From contig JAITFV010000126.1 in the NCBI GenBank assembly GCA_031281115.1, positions 1-7,172 of the forward strand: DNA of 7,172 bases, in the 5' to 3' direction. The notes under the pieces are model-generated. The model was not told the origin of the DNA and did no database searches. It was given only the letters and a program-made list of their open reading frames with translations. Origin of the DNA: Oscillospiraceae bacterium. Its GTDB lineage: Bacteria; Bacillota; Clostridia; Oscillospirales; Ruminococcaceae. Made by a program: the position numbers and the translations under genes. Below, one piece after another: positions 1-5,065 of the stretch (positions are counted from its first letter, which is position 1; every line of letters begins with the position of its first letter).

Positions 1-7
1 CCGCGAA

Positions 8-20
8 CCGCCAAAGGCGG
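8..20. repeat. Small perfect hairpin at the window edge
   Basis: CCGCC, a three-base AAA loop and GGCGG form a 5-bp GC-rich hairpin. It lies just outside the multi-hairpin repeat at 35-118 and may be the end of another element cut off by the window edge. Nothing more can be said from the visible sequence. Confidence 0.4.
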
Positions 21-34
21 CTTGACTTGACTGC

Positions 35-118
35 ATAGCTGATTGTCCGTGCTGATGGCACGGCGGCAAGCGCCGCTTGCCGAGAAAACACTTTAGTGTT
101 TTCAATTTAATCAGCTAT
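35..118. repeat. Multi-hairpin dispersed repeat, copy 1 (cloverleaf-like)
   Basis: A perfect 10-bp outer inverted repeat (ATAGCTGATT at 35-44, AATCAGCTAT at 109-118) encloses three adjacent perfect hairpins. These are CCGTGC/GCACGG (47-52/58-63), CGGCAAGC/GCTTGCCG (64-71/75-82) and AAAACACT/AGTGTTTT (85-92/95-102). Folded, it would be a four-way junction. The stretch TTTCAATTTAA (100-110) also occurs in the last hairpin of copy 2 (3738-3748). The element lies beyond the 3' end of the DUF4914 gene. I do not recognise it as a named family. The pairing is seen directly; membership of one family with copies 2 and 3 is inferred from architecture and that short match. Confidence 0.65.
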
Positions 119-173
119 AATTATCTTATTGTTCCCCCAATTAAACCTGAGGTAAAACCGCAATTTGCCACAG

Positions 174-209
174 AAAGCCGCCCTGTCCTAAAATGAACCG
201 AACGGCTTT
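174..209 (-). terminator. Possible terminator of the DUF4914 gene
   Basis: AAAGCCG (174-180) pairs with CGGCTTT (203-209) around a 22-base loop, starting 13 bases past the DUF4914 stop codon. The T-rich tail is poor on the minus strand. On the plus strand the stem is followed by TTACTGATTTTT, so it could instead serve a plus-strand transcript. The position suggests a transcript end, but the long loop makes the call weak. Confidence 0.35.
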
Positions 210-222
210 TACTGATTTTTGA

Positions 223-2091
223 TTAGAATTTAATCGGTATAATATCAAGATATTCCTGAAGCGGCGCATCATTCATAACCATATCGAGGATTTTCTTGCC
301 GGTGGGATTAAGTTCCGGTTTATCGAACTTTGCGAGTTCCTTCTTAAAGAAAGCAGAGAGGACTTTCGCGCCCTTATCGTAGCCGTCTAAGCCGATTTCG
401 GGTTGTTTTTCGGGACGCAGAAACGCTGTAGGTACGAACTGACCGTCGATTTTAAGGCTGCCGAGACAGTAGCCGAGCAGGTCACAGCGCGCTTTTCTGA
501 GATTGTCCGGTTTAAACTTAGCACTGCCGCGCCTTGCGATGTATTCACGTGCAATCCACTGCGGCTTGAATCCTACCGCGTAACAGCCGACGTGCTGATT
601 CGGCAGCAGAACATAGCGGGTGTTCGGCGTGGCAAGCACTTGCTCAAGAAGCAGATTCGCCTGTTTTACAACAGAACCGGTGAGAAAATAACCGTAGGAA
701 CCGATGCCTTCACTCGTCATGCCCTCGGTTTCAACGATACTGGGGTTCGCATGTCCACGCGGCGCGACAAGTCTCCAAAGCCAGCCGAGAGCGGGCGGGA
801 GAATGTGCATAAGCCCCATTATTCCGTAAGTCGGGCGTTCGCGGGTACACGGCGGAGCTCTTACACCGAAACTGCGGATGTCAACCTCAACAGGGTCGTT
901 TACAATATTTTGAATTAATCGGCGCGGCATGACAACTCGCGGGTTGGGGCAAGGTCTGTTTGTATCTTCATCAATAATATGCTCCCAGATGAGAACCGTA
1001 GACTTCGGCTGTGCCTGCATACTCATAAATACAAGCGGCTCATCGGGCTGAATACAGGACTTTTCAAGATGCGGGTCGGTACCGTATTCTTTAATATGGT
1101 CAACACGGACAAACCAGCCTGCTTCAACGTCCTTAATAACAAGCTTTTTGCTTTCGTTCTGCATTTTCGGGTGACAGAGCGCCATATCATCTGCAACGGG
1201 GTGCAACTCGCAAGGCTCTTCAATACGGAGGTAGAATTTCTCTTTTGATTCTAAGTTTTCCCCGACTAAAATTCTGCCGTCGGGTTCGCGGTGAATATGC
1301 TCGCTCATTTCGCTCTTGCCGCCGCCGGAAGCACCCTCGTGCATCATAACGATTTCATTGTCGTAAGCGGTGACTAATTTAACTGCAGAAGTGTGTACTG
1401 TTACCCAGCCCTCTCGTTCGCCGAGGTCAAGCAGGAAGCCGTAAATACCCTTTTTCGCGCTGGGTCCCGGGTATAGGTTGTATGATAAAAGTTCGTAAAC
1501 ACTATCAAGGCGGTTATGTATAACGATTTGTTTGCCTTCAAAGTGCGTATGTCTGAAAGGAGGAGCAAGATATATAATAACTTTCGGCTCGAAAATTCCC
1601 TCATACTCATCTATATTGCAGAAATATTGTAAATCCGCAAGACCGCAAGCGAAAAAGCCTGCATTTTTCGGCGCGATTAACGCTGCGGGATAACCGTAGG
1701 GTGCGCCGCCTACGATAACGGGAACTACGATGAGTTCTTGTTCTTTTAACCATTCAAATGTTTCTTTTCTTACGGGCTCAAATTCTTTGCCGAATCTTTC
1801 TTTGAATCTCGGTTTATCCGTGGGTTTATCGTCGCCTACGATGAGACAGTCGGGGTCTCTCCTGCGCATATAGACGTCGGTGTAGTTCACGACTGCGCCG
1901 TTCTTGCAGCGCGTAACAGTCGCCTCAACATACGGGTTTTCGCCTACATAGTATCCGACAGTAAAAACATCCTGCCCGCCGAGAGCAAGCTCAACAAGCT
2001 CGTTTCTGGTTTCAGGAATCGTAACTTCTTTACAATTCGCAAGAATATCTGCGGCATCCGGCGTAAACTTAAACTTTTCGAGTTTTGACAT
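223..2091 (-). CDS. DUF4914 protein with HPr-kinase/PEPCK-type P-loop
   Basis: This 622-residue cytoplasmic protein has no signal peptide or membrane segment. I recognise it as the DUF4914 family, whose function I do not know. The clearest motif is GASGGGKSE at residues 253-261. It matches the GxSGxGKSE P-loop of HPr kinase/phosphorylase and is close to the kinase-1 loop of PEP carboxykinase. About 40 residues later VADD (299-302) resembles the metal-binding aspartates that follow the P-loop in HPr kinase (LVADD). A nucleotide-dependent phosphotransferase or PEPCK-like carboxykinase role is therefore inferred; the substrate is unknown. The protein is about twice the length of an HPr kinase and nearer the size of PEPCK. 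The ATG is preceded by GAAAGGAAG at a good distance, and a promoter lies at 2126-2154. It appears monocistronic and divergent from rplM. An antisense 171-residue reading frame inside it is a shadow. Confidence 0.85.
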   Translation of the reverse strand: MSKLEKFKFTPDAADILANCKEVTIPETRNELVELALGGQDVFTVGYYVGENPYVEATVTRCKNGAVVNYTDVYMRRRDPDCLIVGDDKPTDKPRFKERFGKEFEPVRKETFEWLKEQELIVVPVIVGGAPYGYPAALIAPKNAGFFACGLADLQYFCNIDEYEGIFEPKVIIYLAPPFRHTHFEGKQIVIHNRLDSVYELLSYNLYPGPSAKKGIYGFLLDLGEREGWVTVHTSAVKLVTAYDNEIVMMHEGASGGGKSEMSEHIHREPDGRILVGENLESKEKFYLRIEEPCELHPVADDMALCHPKMQNESKKLVIKDVEAGWFVRVDHIKEYGTDPHLEKSCIQPDEPLVFMSMQAQPKSTVLIWEHIIDEDTNRPCPNPRVVMPRRLIQNIVNDPVEVDIRSFGVRAPPCTRERPTYGIMGLMHILPPALGWLWRLVAPRGHANPSIVETEGMTSEGIGSYGYFLTGSVVKQANLLLEQVLATPNTRYVLLPNQHVGCYAVGFKPQWIAREYIARRGSAKFKPDNLRKARCDLLGYCLGSLKIDGQFVPTAFLRPEKQPEIGLDGYDKGAKVLSAFFKKELAKFDKPELNPTGKKILDMVMNDAPLQEYLDIIPIKF

Positions 2092-2125
2092 TTAGTTTTC
2101 TTCCTTTCAATTTCATAATATTATA

Positions 2126-2154
2126 AGTATAGCAAATATTCCTTGCTAATGCAA
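2126..2154 (-). promoter_or_regulatory. Promoter of the DUF4914 gene
   Basis: On the minus strand, TTGCAT (2149-2154) and TATACT (2126-2131) are separated by exactly 17 bases. This fits a housekeeping sigma-A promoter. Transcription would start near 2119, giving a 28-base leader that carries the GAAAGGAAG ribosome binding site. A short inverted repeat, CTTGC-TAAT-GCAAG (2142-2155), covers the -35 box and could be an operator, though five base pairs is little evidence. Confidence 0.7.
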
Positions 2155-2173
2155 GCACTTTATAAGACAACAT

Positions 2174-2256
2174 CGAAAAACCTGTAAACATCAGCGTTTT
2201 AATAAGAATCGCACTCTGTTGGCGGTTTGCCGTTGCCAAAATAACACAGGTTTCGG
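2174..2256 (+). other. Structured noncoding segment with a long-range stem
   Basis: AAACCTGT (2178-2185) pairs perfectly with ACAGGTTT (2246-2253). The stem extends by CGA/TCG past a small bulge. Inside it, TTGGC pairs with GCCAA in a second hairpin near 2219-2239. The terminator hairpin at 2269-2302 begins 13 bases later, so a plus-strand RNA of about 130 bases ending near 2310 is conceivable. I found no convincing plus-strand promoter in front of it and it matches no riboswitch consensus I can recall. Confidence 0.25.
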
Positions 2257-2268
2257 AAGCCCCATAAA

Positions 2269-2309
2269 AGAAAACAGCTGTTTGTGCAAACAGCTGCTTT
2301 CTCCTTTTT
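2269..2309. terminator. Strong bidirectional terminator hairpin
   Basis: A 15-bp stem with one mismatch (2269-2283 with 2288-2302) contains CAGCTGTTT/AAACAGCTG and closes on a GTGC loop. Read on the minus strand, the stem runs straight into TTTTCTTTT, a classic intrinsic terminator. Read on the plus strand, it is followed by CTCCTTTTT, also usable. No annotated gene ends here in either orientation: DUF4914 and rplM diverge from this region and both start downstream of their own promoters. The hairpin therefore implies an unannotated short transcript, or insulates the two promoters. Confidence 0.75.
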
Positions 2310-2358
2310 GGAGTAGTAACAATTTATGATAAAAACGTCGCCGTTTCTTTGTGTAGTT

Positions 2359-2403
2359 GCGGAATTTTCCGCCTGCGATTATTTCGCCGGAAGAACATTC
2401 CGC
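2359..2403. other. Mutually exclusive hairpin set
   Basis: GCGGAA at 2359-2364 can pair with the adjacent TTCCGC (2367-2372), giving a tight local hairpin. Extended by one base, GCGGAAT can instead pair with the distant ATTCCGC (2397-2403). The distant pairing encloses GCGA/TCGC (2375-2378/2384-2387) and leaves TTCC at 2367-2370 free to pair with GGAA at 2389-2392. The two folds exclude each other. Such alternatives occur in switches and in long bulged RNAs, but no function is shown here. Confidence 0.35.
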
Positions 2404-2500
2404 TTTTGTTATGACTTTATTATATATGCGGATTATGTAGATTATATGAAAAGAAAATCATACTTTAGAGAAAATTTGTGAAAATATGAAACGGCGGGTG

Positions 2501-2546
2501 AGATATAGAGAGATAAAGAGATATTCGGCGCGTTTAAGAGAGATAA
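2501..2546. repeat. AGATA direct-repeat cluster upstream of the rplM promoter
   Basis: The 10-base word AGAGAGATAA occurs at 2507-2516 and again at 2537-2546, exactly 30 bp apart. Its core AGATA also occurs at 2501 and 2519. The cluster ends 34 bp before the -35 box of the rplM promoter. Spacing of about three helical turns would suit a protein binding one face of the DNA. A binding role is inference; purine-rich low complexity is the alternative. Confidence 0.4.
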
Positions 2547-2580
2547 GGCGGTATATTTTGATTTTTATTCAAAAAAGCTA

Positions 2581-2609
2581 TTGACATGTGTGAAATGTTT
2601 ATGTATAAT
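2581..2609 (+). promoter_or_regulatory. Perfect sigma-A promoter of rplM-rpsI
   Basis: TTGACA (2581-2586), a 17-base spacer and TATAAT (2604-2609) match the housekeeping consensus at every position. AT-rich sequence lies immediately upstream (2552-2578). Transcription should begin near 2616, leaving a leader of about 94 bases before rplM. This strength is expected for a ribosomal protein operon. Confidence 0.92.
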
Positions 2610-2615
2610 GGACTT

Positions 2616-2673
2616 TGTCACGTTTAAAACACTTGTATATAGTTGTTTGAATTGAAATAAAACAACTGTGACA
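2616..2673 (+). promoter_or_regulatory. Structured 5' leader of rplM (candidate L13-type autoregulatory leader)
   Basis: The first bases of the transcript, TGTCAC (2616-2621), pair with GTGACA (2668-2673). Directly stacked on the 3' side, AGTTGTTT (2641-2648) pairs with AAACAACT (2660-2667), leaving a one-sided internal loop at 2622-2640. A conserved L13 leader that mediates feedback is known in Firmicutes. Position and two-stem form fit that role, but I cannot match the specific consensus, so identity with that family is inference. Confidence 0.55.
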
Positions 2674-2709
2674 GCACTAAAAGCAAATCACTGATAAGGA
2701 GAACGCAAA

Positions 2710-3159
2710 ATGTCAACCACTATGCCAAAAGTCGAAACCGTTGAACGCAAATGGTTTATAATCGACGCTGCGGGTATTCCGCTCGGACGTGTCGCGACGC
2801 AGGCGGCTACGCTGCTCCGCGGTAAGCACAAGCCGATTTTCGCTCCGCACTGCGATTGCGGCGACCATGTAATTATCATTAACTGTGCCGATGTTGTACT
2901 CACCGGCGACAAACTCAAGAAAAAATTCCACAGATGGCACACCGGCTGGATAGGTAATCTTAAAGAAATAAGCTACGAAAAACTTATGGCAAGCAAGCCC
3001 GAAAAAGCTATGATGTTAGCAGTAAACGGGATGCTGCCGGATACTACAATCGGCAGAAAATCGCTCACACGGCTTCGCGTTTACCGCGGCTCCGAGCACA
3101 AGAACACAGCACAGAAACCTGAAGTTTTTGAAGTAAAAGTAAAAGGAGGAGCTGACTAA
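2710..3159 (+). CDS. rplM: 50S ribosomal protein L13
   Basis: L13 is an early-assembling protein of the large ribosomal subunit that binds 23S rRNA. The 149-residue product carries the family hallmarks. These are the N-terminal [16 protein letters not shown] block (residues 15-30), LRGKHKP (36-42), VVLTGDK (62-68), and the C-terminal AVNGMLP...GRK...VYRGSEH...AQKPEV run (104-139). The start is fixed by AAGGAG at 2696-2701. The 3' end overlaps the rpsI start by one base, so the two are translationally coupled, as is standard for this pair. One small oddity: the usual HxDxGD loop reads HCDCGDH (47-53), placing two cysteines beside two histidines. The tail runs about six residues past the usual end. 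Expression is driven by the promoter at 2581-2609 and probably tuned by the folded leader. Confidence 0.98.
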   Translation: MSTTMPKVETVERKWFIIDAAGIPLGRVATQAATLLRGKHKPIFAPHCDCGDHVIIINCADVVLTGDKLKKKFHRWHTGWIGNLKEISYEKLMASKPEKAMMLAVNGMLPDTTIGRKSLTRLRVYRGSEHKNTAQKPEVFEVKVKGGAD

Positions 3160-3557
3160 TGTACGAATCGAAACCATATTATTACGGCACAGGCAGAAGA
3201 AAGCACTCCGTAGCGAGAGTTCGCGTTTACATCGGGAGCGGCGCAATCACCGTCAATGACCGCGATATAGACGACTATTTCGGACTTGACACATTGAAGC
3301 TGATTACCCGTCAACCCTTAGCACTTACCGGAACGATTGAAAAATTTGACATCGTTTGCACGGTTCGCGGCGGCGGCGTAACAGGGCAGGCAGGTGCAAT
3401 CCGTCACGGTTTGTCCCGTGCGCTTTTACAATACAGCGAGGAACTCCGCCCTGTACTCAAAAAGGCAGGTTTCCTCACCCGCGACCCGAGAATGAAAGAG
3501 CGCAAAAAGTACGGACTCAAAGCAGCGAGAAGAGCACCGCAGTTTAGTAAGCGTTAA
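3159..3557 (+). CDS. rpsI: 30S ribosomal protein S9
   Basis: S9 sits in the head of the small ribosomal subunit, and its C-terminal tail reaches the P-site tRNA. The 132-residue product has the usual length. It shows [15 protein letters not shown] (residues 8-22), the S9 signature [19 protein letters not shown] (71-89), the [12 protein letters not shown] basic region (108-119), and the essential terminal SKR that contacts tRNA. Its ATG shares one base with the rplM stop codon and is served by AAAGGAGG inside the end of rplM, which marks this as one operon. The stop codon is followed by a short GC-rich repeat, a hairpin, multi-hairpin repeat copy 2 and then a terminator near 3800. The mRNA therefore likely carries a heavily structured tail of about 240 bases. 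Nothing in the protein is unusual. Confidence 0.98.
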   Translation: MYESKPYYYGTGRRKHSVARVRVYIGSGAITVNDRDIDDYFGLDTLKLITRQPLALTGTIEKFDIVCTVRGGGVTGQAGAIRHGLSRALLQYSEELRPVLKKAGFLTRDPRMKERKKYGLKAARRAPQFSKR

Positions 3558-3590
3558 TTTTCAGACGCGCAGGGGTAATATTTTCTGTAA
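3557..3590. repeat. Short GC-rich dispersed repeat, degenerate copy A
   Basis: ATTTTCAGACGCGCA (3557-3571) and ATTTTCTGTA (3580-3589) match 14 of 15 and 10 of 10 bases of the two flanks of the repeat at 5026-5065. The middle is different and shorter here. The element begins at the last base of the rpsI stop codon. It is probably a degenerate copy of a small palindromic repeat. Confidence 0.45.
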
Positions 3591-3593
3591 AAG

Positions 3594-3620
3594 AAATGGG
3601 TGGCTATTAGCCGCCCATTT
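3594..3620 (+). terminator. Hairpin after rpsI lacking a T-tract
   Basis: AAATGGGTGGC pairs with GCCGCCCATTT around a TATTA loop, an 11-bp stem with one G-U pair, 36 bases after the rpsI stop. It looks like an intrinsic terminator stem, but only ATAGTCCTTT follows. Multi-hairpin repeat copy 2 begins within its last two bases. One reading is that insertion of the repeat separated the stem from its T-tract. Confidence 0.45.
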
Positions 3621-3758
3621 ATAGTCCTTTAACTTAAAAAGCGTTTCGCTTTTTAAGTTAAAGGGGCTTGCGCTGTTGCGACAGCGCCCGCTGCGCTCTC
3701 GCAGCGGAAACCCGTTTAAATTGAAACTGTGGAACAGTTTCAATTTAAACGATTATAA
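3619..3758. repeat. Multi-hairpin dispersed repeat, copy 2 (four hairpins)
   Basis: An outer pairing (TTATAGTC at 3619-3626 with GATTATAA at 3751-3758, one wobble) encloses four hairpins in a row. H1 is a perfect stem of 17-18 bp (3626-3643/3647-3664) with a TTT loop. H2 is GCGCTGT-TGCG-ACAGCGC (3670-3687). H3 is CCGCTGCG-CTCT-CGCAGCGG (3688-3707). H4 is a perfect 18-bp stem (3713-3730/3734-3751) with a GGA loop. The H2 sequence and the GCGGAA/CCC linker recur in copy 3. A 78-residue open frame crossing this DNA is an artefact of the repeat. The element lies between the convergent rpsI and ligase genes. Confidence 0.8.
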
Positions 3759-3800
3759 GACTTCTTGGCAATCCCTAACTCTGAGCAAGAAGTCTATTTT
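3758..3800 (+). terminator. Terminator between the convergent rpsI and ligase genes
   Basis: AGACTTCTTG (3758-3767) pairs perfectly with CAAGAAGTCT (3786-3795), and ATTTTT follows on the plus strand, so it can end the rplM-rpsI transcript. On the minus strand it starts five bases after the ligase stop codon and is followed by TTATAATCG, a weaker tail, so it may act in both directions. The 18-base loop is longer than usual. Confidence 0.6.
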
Positions 3801-5002
3801 TAATCCGTTTGATTTGAAAAATTGTCAAAATATCCCTGTACAAGCACTATGGGCGTACCTTTATCGCCGCTCCCCGATGTTAAGTCGGCGAGCGAGCCGA
3901 GCAAGTCTGTGAGATAACGCGGCGTTGTACCCTCTGCCGCCATGTCGCCTTTTAAGTCGGCTTTTTTGTTTTTAATCCGCTCGGAAATCGCTCTCTCAAG
4001 TTCGCTCCCTGACAGATTGGAAAATTCATTATCTGCAAAATATTTAAGTTTGATTTCATTCGTTCTGCCGGCGAGTCCGTCCGTGAAAGCCGGGCTTACC
4101 ACGGGGTCTGCCAGCTCCCAGATAAAGCCTACAGGGTCTTTAAACGCACCGTCACCGTAAACCATCACCTCGATTTTTTTGCCGGTTTTTTTAAGAAAGC
4201 TCACCGCGACTTTACGGACAAAAATATCGCAATCCTTTGGGAACAGCTTGATTTGTTCCTCTGTTGCTTTGTTGAAGCCGAGTATGCCGAACTCAGGGTT
4301 GAATCCGGAGTTGTTAATCGAATGACTTAAAATATTATCCAAGCCGAAAACCCTGTTAACGCCGGCTTTCACAAGCTTTTCTTTTGTTAGCTTTCTTGTG
4401 TGTATATCCGCACAGATTACGTCTTTTGTGTAGTTTAAAATAGCGGTGGGATTATTCGCGAAAATTACTTCTGCCTCCGCGCCTGCTTCGGTTATAATTT
4501 CCTTGTAATATTCGATATAATCAATGCCGGTGAAAATATGTTTTTCATAGCCGAAGTGTTTGCGAAATTCCGCTTCGCTGAGTACATCGGCGTAAGGATT
4601 TACACCGCTTTCCATAAGCTGCTCGGTTGTAATTAAATGATTGCCGACTTCATCGGACGGATAGCTTAACATCAAATAGATTTTCTTAGCACCGAGCGCA
4701 ATTCCGCGGAGAGCAACAGCGAACCTGTTGCGTGAAAGAATCGGGAAGATTACGCCGATTTCAGCATCAGAAGGGAATTTACTTTTAACATCATCGGCTA
4801 TGTCCCGGACAGTGGCGTAATTGCCCTGTGCGCGGGCTACGATTGATTCTTTGACAGCCACAACATCGCGGTCACGAAGCTGGAAATTATTCTCGCTCGC
4901 CGCTTCAAGCACGCTGTTCACGACTATATCTACAAGGTTATCCCCCTCTTTGACGATGGGTGCTTTTATTCCGCGGGAAATTGTACCGAGTGTTTTTGAC
5001 AT
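3800..5002 (-). CDS. CofE-like gamma-glutamyl/amide ligase family protein
   Basis: The product belongs to the coenzyme F420-0:L-glutamate ligase superfamily (CofE, COG1478), in the 400-residue form common in Clostridia. CofE adds glutamate to F420-0 using GTP. Recognisable features are GIKAPIVKEGDNLVDIV near residues 11-27, DRDVVAVKESIVARAQGNYA (44-63), FPILSRNRF (86-94), and YGDGAFKDPVGFIWELADP (282-300). Soluble; no signal peptide. I chose the ATG at 5002 over the one 13 codons upstream because AAAGGAG lies five bases before it and the N-terminus MSKTLGTISRGIKAP then fits the family. No other F420 gene is visible and most Clostridia do not make F420. The true acceptor may differ; COG1478 proteins have been implicated in folate glutamylation in Chlamydia. 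It lies 48 bases behind the transglutaminase gene on the same strand, so cotranscription is likely. Confidence 0.8.
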   Translation of the reverse strand: MSKTLGTISRGIKAPIVKEGDNLVDIVVNSVLEAASENNFQLRDRDVVAVKESIVARAQGNYATVRDIADDVKSKFPSDAEIGVIFPILSRNRFAVALRGIALGAKKIYLMLSYPSDEVGNHLITTEQLMESGVNPYADVLSEAEFRKHFGYEKHIFTGIDYIEYYKEIITEAGAEAEVIFANNPTAILNYTKDVICADIHTRKLTKEKLVKAGVNRVFGLDNILSHSINNSGFNPEFGILGFNKATEEQIKLFPKDCDIFVRKVAVSFLKKTGKKIEVMVYGDGAFKDPVGFIWELADPVVSPAFTDGLAGRTNEIKLKYFADNEFSNLSGSELERAISERIKNKKADLKGDMAAEGTTPRYLTDLLGSLADLTSGSGDKGTPIVLVQGYFDNFSNQTD

Positions 5003-5025
5003 AAATGCTCCTTTCGATTGTGCAG

Positions 5026-5065
5026 ATTTTCGGACGCGCAATGCGCGCCCCTACGATTTTCTGTA
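5026..5065. repeat. Short GC-rich palindromic repeat, copy B
   Basis: GGACGCGCA and TGCGCGCCC (5032-5050) form a near-perfect inverted repeat, flanked by ATTTTC on the left and ATTTTCTGTA on the right. The flanks recur after rpsI at 3557-3590. The CCCCTACG edge resembles the CGTAGGGGCG-type repeats I associate with Ruminococcaceae genomes (recollection, not checked). The TAG stop codon of the transglutaminase gene (5051-5053) lies inside it, so the repeat supplies the end of that gene. Confidence 0.5.

Noticed and set aside
35..118. CRISPR array or tRNA from the cloverleaf-like fold
   Set aside because: There are no regularly spaced direct repeats, and the fold lacks tRNA landmarks (TTCGA arm, acceptor CCA region, conserved D-arm bases).
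403..918. 171-residue plus-strand frame antisense to the DUF4914 gene
   Set aside because: It lies wholly inside a well-supported gene, has no ribosome binding site I can see, and its translation resembles no family. It is a reading-frame shadow.
2174..2309. Known riboswitch, T-box, 6S or SRP RNA
   Set aside because: None of the consensus elements I can recall is present, such as a T-box motif, SRP GGAA-tetraloop domain or 6S open bubble. It was kept only as an unassigned structured segment.
3676..3912. 78-residue plus-strand frame across repeat copy 2
   Set aside because: It translates repeat hairpins and the antisense of the ligase C-terminus; the composition reflects inverted-repeat DNA.
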